From DATFNV01 sp035266225 (GTDB taxonomy: Bacteria; Planctomycetota; Planctomycetia; Gemmatales; Gemmataceae), in assembly GCA_035266225.1 (NCBI GenBank), contig DATFNV010000128.1, positions 1 to 64,000 of the forward strand: DNA of 64,000 nt, read 5' to 3'. Shown piece after piece: positions 37,869 to 45,682 of this stretch; position 1 is the first letter of the stretch; each line of letters opens with the position of its first letter. The position numbers and the translations under genes are program-made. The notes under the pieces are model-generated. The model was not told where the DNA came from. It was given only the letters and a program-made list of their open reading frames with translations, and searched no databases.

Positions 37869-38113
37869 AGGCGAGCGGCAGCAAATCCTCTTCCCAGGCT
37901 TGCGCACGCGCCCGGCCGGGGATGGCGTCGGAGTATTGTGTCAACTCGCGGGGAGGGTGACACGATACTCCGTTGTAGCAACGCATTGCGAGTCAACGGG
38001 TTGTGACGCGCGGCGCGGGTATTGTTTCACTGCCTGCGGGTGTGACACAATACTCGGGCGGCGCGCGGCACACCTGGCCACGGCAGCGGGAGACCAATAG
38101 CTGCCGCTCGCCT
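37869..38113. repeat. Nested inverted-repeat element between the FG-GAP and kinase genes
   Basis: Outer arms of 14 bases (AGGCGAGCGGCAGC, 37869-37882, and its complement 38100-38113) flank two inner hairpins. The first pairs 37931-37943 with 37958-37970, the second 38019-38030 with 38042-38053. Both inner hairpins use a GTATTGTGTCAC-like arm with one mismatch. It fills most of the 370-bp gap (37775-38144), in which I see no gene. It may be a structured leader, an operator pair or a small non-autonomous element. Confidence 0.55.
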
Positions 38114-38144
38114 AAGGACTGATCCAGGAACCCCGAAAGGATGC

Positions 38145-39557
38145 GTGTCCCCGAGCGGTGTGCCCCCGATGGCCGCGGTCCCCCACATTGACCGAGACAC
38201 CTTCCTGGCGAACGTCGCCCGTAGCGGCCTGCTCACCCCGGAGGACCTGGCGGAGGCGGCGGCCCGAATCCCGGCGACCGACCGTGGGCGCCCGGTAGCC
38301 CGCGCCCTCGTCGAGATCGGCCTGCTGACCCGCTTCCAGGCGACCCAGCTCCTCGCGGGGCGCACCAGCGGCTTCTTCCTCGGCCAGTACCGCATCCTCG
38401 ACCACATCGGCCAGGGCGGCATGGGCCGCGTCTTCAAGGCCGAGCACCGCACCCTCAACCGCCTCGTCGCGATCAAGGTGCTCGCCCCGCGCCTGCTCAA
38501 GACCGCCCGGGCTCAGGAACTCTTCCTCCGCGAGGTCCGCGCGGCCGGCCGCCTGTTGCACCCAAACATCGTCACCGCCTTCGACGCCAACCAGGAGGGC
38601 CAGCGCACCTACCTCGTGATGGAGTACGTCGATGGCCCCAATCTGCATCAGCTCGTCCGCGGCCACGGCCCCCTCCCGCTCGGCCAGGCCTGCGAGTACG
38701 TCCGCCAGATCGCCCAGGGGCTGCACTACGCCCACCAGAAGGGCATGGTGCATCGCGACGTCAAGCCGGCCAACCTGCTGCTCCAGACCGAGTCGCTGCC
38801 CGGCCCGGGCGGGCAACCGCTCATCACACCCACGGTTAAGATCAGCGACTTCGGTCTGGCCCGGCTCACCGAGCCGGGGTCGAAGGGCAGCGAGCACGGC
38901 GACGCGGCCCGCTGGCGCAACGTGCTGATGGGTACGCCGGACTACGTCTCCCCGGAACAGGCGCAGGACGTCCACAAGGCCGATAGTCGAAGCGACCTGT
39001 ATAGCCTGGGGTGTACCTTCTACTATTTGCTGAGCGGCCGGGTGCCGTTCCCCGGCGGGAACGCCCTGGACAAGCTGGTGCGCCACGCCACCGAGGACCC
39101 GCCGCCGATCGAGCGCCTGCGCCACGACGTGCCGCCGGCGCTGGCCGCGGTCGTGCGCCGGCTGATGGCCAAGCGCGCCGAGGACCGCACCCCGACGGCC
39201 GACGAGGTGGCCGCAGCCCTGGCGCCGTTCTGCGGTGCCGTCCCCTTGTCGGACCCGGTGCGGCCGCCCTCGTCACCGTTCCTCGAAGAGTTGGCCACCC
39301 CGGCCGACGGCAGCGGCTCCGGCGGTCTCTCGGGTGATGCCGCGGCCGCCGACGACGGCTCGGTGCTCGCCGGCACGATGGCCCCGGAGTCCTCGGCGAC
39401 CGCGCTGGGCACCACGCGGCTGCCGCTGCTGCCTCGGGGAGGACGACAGCCGCCGGGTCGAGACCGTCGCTGGCTGAGGGTCGCGCTCCTGGCGGGGGCG
39501 GTCGCGGCTGGCCTGCTGGGCGCCGGCGCCGCCGGCTGGCTGCTCGCCAGCCGTTAG
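38145..39557 (+). CDS. Membrane-anchored Ser/Thr protein kinase
   Basis: GTG 38145 with GAAAGG upstream gives 470 residues; ATG 38169 is an alternative. Residues ~15-75 form a short helical domain found before many planctomycete kinases (LTPEDLAEAAARIPATDRGR). The kinase domain (~82-355) has GQGGMGRVF, Lys111, HRD 203-205, DFG 235-237 and SPEQ, so it should be active. A Ser/Gly/Ala-rich linker leads to one C-terminal transmembrane helix (~448-467), so the kinase faces the cytoplasm with almost no external part. It lies between the giant FG-GAP gene and three DUF1559 genes, all on the same strand. Confidence 0.92.
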   Translation: MSPSGVPPMAAVPHIDRDTFLANVARSGLLTPEDLAEAAARIPATDRGRPVARALVEIGLLTRFQATQLLAGRTSGFFLGQYRILDHIGQGGMGRVFKAEHRTLNRLVAIKVLAPRLLKTARAQELFLREVRAAGRLLHPNIVTAFDANQEGQRTYLVMEYVDGPNLHQLVRGHGPLPLGQACEYVRQIAQGLHYAHQKGMVHRDVKPANLLLQTESLPGPGGQPLITPTVKISDFGLARLTEPGSKGSEHGDAARWRNVLMGTPDYVSPEQAQDVHKADSRSDLYSLGCTFYYLLSGRVPFPGGNALDKLVRHATEDPPPIERLRHDVPPALAAVVRRLMAKRAEDRTPTADEVAAALAPFCGAVPLSDPVRPPSSPFLEELATPADGSGSGGLSGDAAAADDGSVLAGTMAPESSATALGTTRLPLLPRGGRQPPGRDRRWLRVALLAGAVAAGLLGAGAAGWLLASR

Positions 39558-39578
39558 TTTAGCCGCCGCCCTCGATTC

Positions 39579-39596
39579 ATCGTTTCGCGAAACGAT
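39579..39596. repeat. 18-bp perfect palindrome ATCGTTTCG/CGAAACGAT
   Basis: A loopless palindrome lies 21 bases after the kinase stop, followed by AAATC. Its core GTTTCGCGAAAC is a reduced form of the arms at 8644-8687 and 49052-49101. Confidence 0.5.
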
Positions 39597-39637
39597 AAAT
39601 CCGCCGGTTGTTGTGTTCGCCCACCCCCGGGAGTACC

Positions 39638-40591
39638 ATGTCCTCATCCCGGCGCGTGCGCCGTGCCGACTACACCCTCCCGGAGAGCGCCGCGGTGTCG
39701 CTTCCGCTACCACCGGCGTGTGACAACGCCCCCGACTTCGTTCGCGCGACGACCAGCAAGAAGGCCGTCGCCGGTCTGGTCTTCGGCCTGCTGTCGTTCC
39801 TGCTGGGCGTCCTCGCCAGCGTCCCGGCCTTCGTTTACGCCGCCCGCGGACTCACGGAGATCAACCGCGACCCCGCCCACGTCAAGGGCCGAGGACTGGC
39901 CCTCGCCGGCATCTTCGCCGCGGGCCTGGGCCTGTTCCTGCAACCGGTGCTGCTCCTGTTCGTGGTGGAGGTGGTCCGCGACTGGGTGATCCGCAAGACC
40001 GACGCCGCCAACCTGCAGCGCATCGGCGAGGCCATGTACGCGTACGACGACGGCCGAGGCCGCTTTCCCGACGGCCATCTTCCTCCGGCTGTTCTCCGCA
40101 GCCCGAACGGTCAGCCGTTGCTGAGCTGGCGCGTTGCCCTCCTGCCGTACCTCGGAGAGAGGGGGTTGTACGAGCAATTCCATCTCGATGAGCCCTGGGA
40201 CAGCCCGCACAACTTTGCCCTGGTCGGCCGCATGCCGAAGGTCTACGGCCACCCGGCCGACCTCGACGCCGCAGCGCAGGGCCTGACGTATTACCGCGTC
40301 GTCATCGGCGGGGATTGTCCTTTCCGCGCGCCCGATGGGCCCATCATCGCCCATTTCATCAACGGTATCTCGAAGACATTCCTTGTCGTCGAGGCCACCG
40401 ACCCGGTGCCGTGGACGAAGCCGGATGAGTTGCGCTACGATCCCGGCGGGCCTGTGCCGAAACTCGGCGGCTTGCTGCGCGGCGGCTGCAACGTCCTCTA
40501 CGCCGACCGCACCGTCCGCTTCCTGCGCGACGACGTGTCTGAGTCCAAGGTGCGCGAGGGTTGCGGCGAGATCCTGGGCACCGAATGGTAA
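39638..40591 (+). CDS. DUF4190-DUF1559 membrane protein (paralogue 1)
   Basis: ATG 39638 follows a GGGAG site and gives 317 residues. A DUF4190-type region with two hydrophobic helices (KAVAGLVFGLLSFLLGVLAS and LALAGIFAAGLGLFLQPVLL) spans ~44-115. A DUF1559 domain follows (~130-317) with LLSWRVALLPYLGERGLYEQ, FHLDEPWDSPHN, VPWTKPDEL and a C-terminal YADRTVRFL. DUF1559 usually follows a type IV pilin signal; none is present, the domain being anchored by the helices instead. It is first of three tandem paralogues and lacks the zinc ribbon of the next two. Confidence 0.85.
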   Translation: MSSSRRVRRADYTLPESAAVSLPLPPACDNAPDFVRATTSKKAVAGLVFGLLSFLLGVLASVPAFVYAARGLTEINRDPAHVKGRGLALAGIFAAGLGLFLQPVLLLFVVEVVRDWVIRKTDAANLQRIGEAMYAYDDGRGRFPDGHLPPAVLRSPNGQPLLSWRVALLPYLGERGLYEQFHLDEPWDSPHNFALVGRMPKVYGHPADLDAAAQGLTYYRVVIGGDCPFRAPDGPIIAHFINGISKTFLVVEATDPVPWTKPDELRYDPGGPVPKLGGLLRGGCNVLYADRTVRFLRDDVSESKVREGCGEILGTEW

Positions 40592-40633
40592 TCTCAACCG
40601 GCCGCCCTCGGTGCGGCCCTCACGAGGTGTGAC

Positions 40634-41815
40634 ATGCCCATTCAGTTCACCTGTTCTTGCGGCCGCAAACTCCAGGCGAAGGAGGAGCACGCCGGCCGCC
40701 GCGTCAAGTGCCCCGAGTGTGGCGCGGAGGCGACCGTGCCCGGGCCCGACGACGCCGTCCAGGCGGGGGAGCCTCCGAAGCCGAAGACGAGCCCTGTCAC
40801 CGCCGCGGAGTCGCGCCGGCCGGCCGAGGACAACCGTGAGGATGACCGGCCCCGCCGCCGCTCGCGCAACGACGATGACGAGGACGACCGACCGCGGCGC
40901 CGCTCGCGCGAGGAAGAGGACGACCGACCCCGCGCGCCGGCGGGAACGAGTGGCAGGGCGATCGCGGCCCTGATTCTGGGGCTGCTCTCCGTCTTTTTCT
41001 GTCTGCTGACCGCCGTGCCGGCGTTCATCCTGGCCCTGCTCAGCCTCGGCGACATCAACCGCAGCCGGGGCCGACTGGGTGGCAAAGGGTTGGCCATCGC
41101 CGGCCTCATCTTCAGCATCGTCGGCACGCTGCTGTCCGGCGCCGGCAGCCTCGTCTACAGCGTCTTTAAAGTGCGAGAGGCCGCGTCCCGCGTGACGGTC
41201 TCGAACAACATGAAGCAAATGACCCTGGGGATGGTCAACGACGCCGACTCCCACATGGGTAAGATGATGGCCCCGGCGATCTGCGACAAGAACGGCAAGC
41301 CGCTCCTGAGCTGGCGCGTCAGCCTACTGCCCTACATCGAGCAGGACGCCCTGTACCGGCAGTTCAAGCTCGACGAGCCGTGGGACGGGCCGAACAACAG
41401 CCGCCTTATCGCCATGATGCCCAAGATTTACCAGCACCCCAGCGACCCGGGCGCGAACGGGCGCGGCCACACGCACTTCCGCGTCTTCACCGGCCCGCAG
41501 ACGCCGTTCCCCGACGCCATCCCTCCCTTCGAGGCCGGCCGGTCGTCGATGAACTTCCCGGCAAGCTTCCGGGATGGCATGTCGAACACGATCCTGATCG
41601 TCGAGGCGGCCGATGCCGTCCCGTGGACCAAGCCCGACGAACTGCCCTACGACCCCAACAAGCCGCTGCCGAAACTCGGCGGCCAGTTCAAAAGCGGTTT
41701 CCTGGTAGGGCTGGCGGACGGGTCGGTGCGAATCGTCCAGACCGGTGTCAGCGACCAGACGCTGCGGGCCGCCATCACCCCGGCCGGCAACGACGTCCTG
41801 GGACCCGACTGGTAA
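40634..41815 (+). CDS. Zinc-ribbon DUF4190-DUF1559 membrane protein (paralogue 2)
   Basis: This 393-residue protein starts at ATG 40634. An N-terminal zinc ribbon has Cys pairs in FTCSCGRKLQAKEEHAGRR and KCPECGAEA, with an arrangement consistent with one metal site. A highly charged Arg/Asp/Glu linker (~70-110) precedes two membrane helices (ALILGLLSVFFCLLTAVPAF and a second at ~155-175). The DUF1559 domain begins with NMKQMTLGM and contains LLSWRVSLLPYIEQDALYRQ, DEPWDGPNN and VPWTKPDELPYD. The ribbon should be cytoplasmic and the DUF1559 domain outside. The downstream gene is a close paralogue and the intergenic sequences are also alike. Confidence 0.87.
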   Translation: MPIQFTCSCGRKLQAKEEHAGRRVKCPECGAEATVPGPDDAVQAGEPPKPKTSPVTAAESRRPAEDNREDDRPRRRSRNDDDEDDRPRRRSREEEDDRPRAPAGTSGRAIAALILGLLSVFFCLLTAVPAFILALLSLGDINRSRGRLGGKGLAIAGLIFSIVGTLLSGAGSLVYSVFKVREAASRVTVSNNMKQMTLGMVNDADSHMGKMMAPAICDKNGKPLLSWRVSLLPYIEQDALYRQFKLDEPWDGPNNSRLIAMMPKIYQHPSDPGANGRGHTHFRVFTGPQTPFPDAIPPFEAGRSSMNFPASFRDGMSNTILIVEAADAVPWTKPDELPYDPNKPLPKLGGQFKSGFLVGLADGSVRIVQTGVSDQTLRAAITPAGNDVLGPDW

Positions 41816-41857
41816 TCACGAACCGCCGCGCTCGCTGCGGTCCCAATGAGACGCACC

Positions 41858-42982
41858 ATGCCGATTCAATTCACCTGTTCTTGCGGTCAGAAGCTCCAGG
41901 CCAGGGACGAGCACGTCGGTCGCCGCATCAAGTGTCCCGTGTGCGGCACCGAAACCACCGTGCCCGGTCCGGATCATGCCGTCCAGACCGAGGAGCCCGC
42001 CGCCGCCCGGCGCAGCCCCGTCCAGAAGGAGCCGCGTCGCTCTGGCGAGGAAGATGAGGATCGGCCGCGCCGCCGATCCCGAGAACGCGACGAGGAGGAA
42101 GACCGGCCGCCCCGCCGCCGCCGGCCGCGCTCGCCCAGGGAGACGAGCAGCAAGGCGACCACGGCGCTGATCCTGGGCCTCCTTAGTTTCTGCCTGGGCC
42201 CCCTGACGGGAATCCCGGCGATCATCCAGGGTCTGAAGGGCCTCGGCGAAATTGACCGCAGCCGCGGACGTCTCGGCGGCAAGGGCCGGGCCATTGCCGG
42301 TATGCTCCTCGCCGGCTTCAGCTCGTTCTTGTTCGTCATTGGGGTCTGGCTCGTTTACACGCGCGTCGATGAGACCAAAGATCGCACCATCGTCATGAAC
42401 AGAATGAAACAGATGACCCTGGCCATGAACAACCACCAGTCCATCTTCCACCATCTGCCGACGGCCGCCCCCATTGAGCGCGTGCAGCCGACGAAGCTGA
42501 GCTGGCGCGTGCAGATTCTGCCCTACGTCGATGCGCAAAATCTCGCAAGGCAATTTCACCAGAATGAGCCGTGGGACAGTCCGCACAACAAGCCGCTGCT
42601 GACGCCGATGCCGAAGATCTTTGCTCATCCGAAATATCCGGGAGCCAATGCCCAGGGGCTCACCTATTACCGCGTCTTTATCGGCGAAAACGCTCCTTTC
42701 CGCCCCGATCGCGTGACACGTCTCCCGCAGGACTTTCCGGACGGCACGTCCAATACCATTCTTATCGTCGAGGCGGCCGATCCGGTGCCGTGGACCAAGC
42801 CCGACGAGCTGCCCTACGATCGCGGCAAGCCGGTGCCGGAGATCGGCGGGCACTTCCGCAGCGGAACCGTCGTCGGCCTGGCCGATGGCTCGGTGCGGAT
42901 CATCAGCCCCGATTTGAGCGAGCAGACCTTGCGGTGCGCCATTGATCCCAGTGATGGCCTGGTGCTCGGTCCCGACTGGTGA
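41858..42982 (+). CDS. Zinc-ribbon DUF4190-DUF1559 membrane protein (paralogue 3)
   Basis: ATG 41858 opens 374 residues, chosen because the ribbon MPIQFTCSCGQKLQARDEHV matches its upstream paralogue exactly at the start. The same order follows: zinc ribbon with CPVCG, charged Arg/Asp/Glu linker, DUF4190-like helices (~105-165), then DUF1559 with NRMKQMTLAMNNHQ, LSWRVQILPYVDAQNLARQF, VPWTKPDELPYD and a terminal GLADGSVRII. The 42-bp spacer before it resembles that before paralogue 2, so the pair arose by tandem duplication. Function unknown; export or surface assembly is possible. Confidence 0.87.
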   Translation: MPIQFTCSCGQKLQARDEHVGRRIKCPVCGTETTVPGPDHAVQTEEPAAARRSPVQKEPRRSGEEDEDRPRRRSRERDEEEDRPPRRRRPRSPRETSSKATTALILGLLSFCLGPLTGIPAIIQGLKGLGEIDRSRGRLGGKGRAIAGMLLAGFSSFLFVIGVWLVYTRVDETKDRTIVMNRMKQMTLAMNNHQSIFHHLPTAAPIERVQPTKLSWRVQILPYVDAQNLARQFHQNEPWDSPHNKPLLTPMPKIFAHPKYPGANAQGLTYYRVFIGENAPFRPDRVTRLPQDFPDGTSNTILIVEAADPVPWTKPDELPYDRGKPVPEIGGHFRSGTVVGLADGSVRIISPDLSEQTLRCAIDPSDGLVLGPDW

Positions 42983-42993
42983 CGCCAACGAGC

Positions 42994-43629
42994 ATGGCGA
43001 GACAAGAGATGTCGGTCCTACCGCAACGCCACCCGTCCGCCCGCCTCGTCGCGCTCGCCTTCCTCGTTTGGGCGGTGCTGCTGGCGCTGGTCCTGGTCCT
43101 GCCGTCGTTGACCGCTTCGCCGACGGCCGGCGACGACCTGACGCGGCACACGGTCCGCCTATCTTTGCTGTACTATGCGGCTGCCCTGACGCTGATGCTG
43201 CGGCTGCGGCCGCACGAATGCCTCGGCAAGAGCGGATGGGGACCTTTGGCCCGCTGGTGCTGGACGCTGGCCTGGGCGGCGTTCTTTGTCCACCTGGCGA
43301 TGGCGTTTCAGTATGTCCACCACTGGTCGCACGAGGACGCGGTGCGGCACACGCGGGAGGTGAGCGGCCTCGGCGAAGGGGTCTACATCTCGGACCTGTT
43401 CGCGCTGCTCTGGACTGCCGACGTGGCCGCGTGGTGGCTGCGGCCGGCGTGGTACGCGCGGCGCTCGCCGTGGGTCGGCCGAATCCTGCACGGCTTCATG
43501 CTGTTCATCGTCTTCAACGCCACGATCGTTTACGAGACGGGGCTGATCCGCTGGGCGGGGGTGGCGCTGTTCGCGTGGTTGGCCGCGGTGTGGGCCACGG
43601 GCCGCTTGCGGCTTCGCGGCGAACGCTAA
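42994..43629 (+). CDS. Polytopic membrane protein of unknown function
   Basis: The start is uncertain (ATG 42994 or 43009); 211 residues from 42994. Hydrophobic segments near residues 20-40, 55-70, 85-105, 130-150, 165-185 and 185-203 suggest five or six membrane helices. His and Trp residues cluster between helices (FQYVHHWSHEDAVRHTRE), reminiscent of membrane enzymes or heme proteins, but no family is recognised. It follows the last DUF1559 gene by 11 bp. Its last residues (GRLRLRGER) and stop codon lie within a family B hairpin. Confidence 0.65.
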   Translation: MARQEMSVLPQRHPSARLVALAFLVWAVLLALVLVLPSLTASPTAGDDLTRHTVRLSLLYYAAALTLMLRLRPHECLGKSGWGPLARWCWTLAWAAFFVHLAMAFQYVHHWSHEDAVRHTREVSGLGEGVYISDLFALLWTADVAAWWLRPAWYARRSPWVGRILHGFMLFIVFNATIVYETGLIRWAGVALFAWLAAVWATGRLRLRGER

Positions 43630-43642
43630 GCCGCAAGCGGCC
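43600..43642. terminator. Family B hairpin overlapping a stop codon
   Basis: Fifteen-base arms (43600-43614 and 43628-43642) pair perfectly. The left arm encodes the end of the membrane protein and the TAA at 43627-43629 falls at the loop/right-arm border. The convergent cupin gene ends at 43652, so the hairpin serves both. Confidence 0.7.
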
Positions 43643-43651
43643 GGGCCAATC

Positions 43652-44407
43652 TCAGCCGTACTTCTTGTGGCATTCCGCCGAGGACATCTTCTTGGCGACG
43701 ATCAGCCCGCCGGCGACCTTCTCGCCCTGGGGATCGACGTAGACCCGCGCCGCCGAATTCTTGTTGTCCGGGTTGTAGCCCATGACGTGGATGTTGAAGA
43801 TGAACCCCGTCTCCGAATCGGCCGTGAACCAGTGGACGTTGTCCTTGTGGTCCGAGATGGTGGACGACTCGCCGGGCTTGAAGGTGCGGTCGATGGTCGG
43901 CTTGATCAGGTAGTGGTCCGCCTTGTCCTCGACCCGGTCGTAGTGCTTGCCGACGAAGTCGCCGCGCAGCACGATGAAGGCGGTACACATGTTGTCGTGG
44001 CCGTGCGGCACGATCGAGCGCCCCTTCTTCAGCGCGAAGATCTGGCGGCCGAAGACCAGTCGCTTCGGCAGGCCCTCGACCTTGCTCAGATCGACGCCCA
44101 GGTTCGCCGCCCCCTTCTCGGGGTACTTCAGGTCCTTGGTCAGCTTGTCGAGGTCGATCAGCTTGACCAGCTCCGGCAGGTCGCAGCGCTTGTACAGCTC
44201 ATCGATCTTCGCCTGCCAGTCGGTGTCCTTGACCTTGTGGTCCTTGACCGACTGGCACAGCTCGCTCAGCTCGCCCACCCACTTGCCGATCATCGGCTTG
44301 GCGTCGGCGGCGAACAGGTCGCGCGTGAAGAGCGTCTCGACCAGGCCGAAGGTCAGGAGCGAGCCGAGCAGCTTGCCGTCGAACGAACGTCGCGATTCGA
44401 GATCCAT
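43652..44407 (-). CDS. Cupin-fold protein, thiol-dioxygenase-like
   Basis: ATG 44407 gives 251 residues. The N-terminal ~35 residues contain a moderately hydrophobic stretch ending FAADA that could be an export signal. A helical region follows (~45-110), then a cupin barrel (~125-235). Metal ligands are probably the two His of VPHGHDN and the His in VHWFTA, fitting an Fe-binding cupin related to cysteine/cysteamine dioxygenases. Substrate unknown. It is separated from the upstream phosphatase by two hairpins, so is likely a separate transcript. Confidence 0.65.
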   Translation of the reverse strand: MDLESRRSFDGKLLGSLLTFGLVETLFTRDLFAADAKPMIGKWVGELSELCQSVKDHKVKDTDWQAKIDELYKRCDLPELVKLIDLDKLTKDLKYPEKGAANLGVDLSKVEGLPKRLVFGRQIFALKKGRSIVPHGHDNMCTAFIVLRGDFVGKHYDRVEDKADHYLIKPTIDRTFKPGESSTISDHKDNVHWFTADSETGFIFNIHVMGYNPDNKNSAARVYVDPQGEKVAGGLIVAKKMSSAECHKKYG

Positions 44408-44455
44408 GTTTGCCCCCCGTAAGAAACTACCCGTTTAGAAATCATGTCACTAATG

Positions 44456-44520
44456 GCGAGCGGCGCGGCGTCAGCCCGCCGGTTTCGGCTTCACCGGCGG
44501 GCTGACGCCGCGCCGCTCGC
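44456..44520. repeat. Perfect 28-bp-arm hairpin, family A
   Basis: Arms 44456-44483 and 44493-44520 pair without error around a TTCGGCTTC loop. It is almost identical to the copy at 14912-14984 and is followed by the same GAAACAGTTTCTTAGC stretch. Confidence 0.85.
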
Positions 44521-44534
44521 AGTGAAACAGTTTC

Positions 44535-44563
44535 TTAGCGGCGGCCCTGCGAGCCGCCGCTAA
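44535..44563. terminator. 11-bp-arm hairpin downstream of the phosphatase gene
   Basis: TTAGCGGCGGC and its perfect complement flank a 7-base loop. It lies 18 bases past the minus-strand phosphatase stop at 44581 and could terminate that transcript. Confidence 0.5.
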
Positions 44564-44580
44564 ACAACCGTTGTTGCCCA

Positions 44581-45048
44581 TCAGCCCTCGTTGAGCTGCT
44601 GGCCGTGGCGGCGGGCGAACTCCACCACGGCGTCGGCCTGTTCGTCGGTCTCGACCGACCCCGGCCGCAAGCGCCGCACCTTACCGATGGCATTCTGCGC
44701 CGACGTCCCCTTGGCCACGAAGTAGGCCGCGAGGACCACGCCCGTCCGGCCGAGGCCGGCCCCGCAGTGGACCGCCACGCCCATGCCGTGCCCGTTGGCC
44801 CGCTCGATGGCCGTGACGCAGCGCTCCAGTTGTTCCTGCGTCGGAGCGTCCATGTCTTCGACCGGGACGTGCATCAGCAGCAGCCCGGCGTCGTTGACCC
44901 AGTCGCGGCGCGGCCGGTCCTCCGTCAGCGAGATGAGCAGCTCGATCCCCTGCTTGCGCAGCCAGGCCAGGTCGTCGGCGTTCGACGGCCGCGCCATCGC
45001 CGCCAGGTGGGGCTTGTCTACCCAGGTGAAGCCGTTTGGGGTGGACAT
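44581..45048 (-). CDS. Dual-specificity / tyrosine-type protein phosphatase
   Basis: ATG 45048 (an in-frame TTG lies two codons upstream) gives 155 residues. The active-site loop is HCGAGLGRTG with nucleophile Cys95 and phosphate-binding Arg101. The general-acid Asp is in VPVEDMDAP, residues 65 or 67. No signal peptide, so it is cytosolic. It lies 15 bp after the GGQ release-factor-like gene and is probably co-transcribed with it. With two kinases in the window, an opposing role in phospho-signalling is possible but not shown; nucleotide or RNA phosphatase activity is also known in this fold. Confidence 0.85.
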   Translation of the reverse strand: MSTPNGFTWVDKPHLAAMARPSNADDLAWLRKQGIELLISLTEDRPRRDWVNDAGLLLMHVPVEDMDAPTQEQLERCVTAIERANGHGMGVAVHCGAGLGRTGVVLAAYFVAKGTSAQNAIGKVRRLRPGSVETDEQADAVVEFARRHGQQLNEG

Positions 45049-45063
45049 GGTCAAGGAGATCCG

Positions 45064-45609
45064 TCAATCGCCGCGCAGCGGCTTGTGGCCGAAGCGTACA
45101 CGGAGCTGGTTGGCCTGCTGCCACACTTTCGGCTCGGTGTGCAGGAAGGCGATCAGGTTCGCCGTCGAAACCCCGAGCGCCTCGGCCGCCTCGCTGACCC
45201 GCGCCTCCAGCGCGGACAGCACGTCCAGGACCACCCCGGCCGCCGGCCAGAAGCGCGGGTCCTTGCGGCCGAGGTCCAGCCGGCCATCGCCGTTGCGGGC
45301 CGCCCGGTAATCGGGGTGGGCCGCCAGCGCCTCCGGCGACCGGGCCGCGGCCGGCAACTCGTCGCGGACCCGCAGGTACAGCGCCTGGCGCATGCGCTTC
45401 AGGGCGCGGGCGCGGTTCTCGTGCTGCGAACGGCTTTCCTCGGCAATCACGATCAGGCTGGTGGGCGGGTGGCGCAGCCGCACCGCCGAGCTGGTCTTGT
45501 TGCGCTTCTGCCCGCCGGGTCCGCTGGCGCGGTAGGTGTCCACCTCGCACTGCGCCAGCAGTTGCTCGTCGCTCAGGTGAGCCCAGGTGGCACGCGGTCG
45601 ATCCGGCAC
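45064..45609 (-). CDS. GGQ-motif release-factor-like protein (ArfB/RF-1 domain)
   Basis: The start is GTG 45609, six bases after AAGGAG; longer in-frame versions run through a hairpin and the next gene. The 181-residue protein has YRASGPGGQKRNKTSSAVRL with the GGQ tripeptide at 32-34 that catalyses peptidyl-tRNA hydrolysis, and a basic helical tail. It lacks the codon-reading domain of RF1/RF2, so it resembles ribosome-rescue factors such as ArfB. Unlike E. coli ArfB the C-terminal part is longer and contains a helical segment (VWQQANQLRVRFGHK). Confidence 0.85.
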   Translation of the reverse strand: MPDRPRATWAHLSDEQLLAQCEVDTYRASGPGGQKRNKTSSAVRLRHPPTSLIVIAEESRSQHENRARALKRMRQALYLRVRDELPAAARSPEALAAHPDYRAARNGDGRLDLGRKDPRFWPAAGVVLDVLSALEARVSEAAEALGVSTANLIAFLHTEPKVWQQANQLRVRFGHKPLRGD

Positions 45610-45623
45610 GGCGGCTCCTTGCA

Positions 45624-45664
45624 GCCGCTTGCGGCCTGGCCGCTCCGGCGAAGCCGCAAGCGGC
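45624..45664. repeat. Family B hairpin between HAD and GGQ genes
   Basis: Outer 11-base arms GCCGCTTGCGG/CCGCAAGCGGC enclose a degenerate interior. It lies just upstream of the GGQ gene's ribosome site and 18 bases past the HAD gene stop at 45683. Confidence 0.6.
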
Positions 45665-45682
45665 ATTATCATATCAGCGCGC

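Noticed and set aside
39430..39456. GGRQPPG peptide in the second kinase as another in-gene hairpin repeat
   Set aside because: The peptide matches the in-frame repeat of the VIT gene, but the DNA lacks the inverted arms and differs at many positions, so chance or strong decay cannot be told apart.
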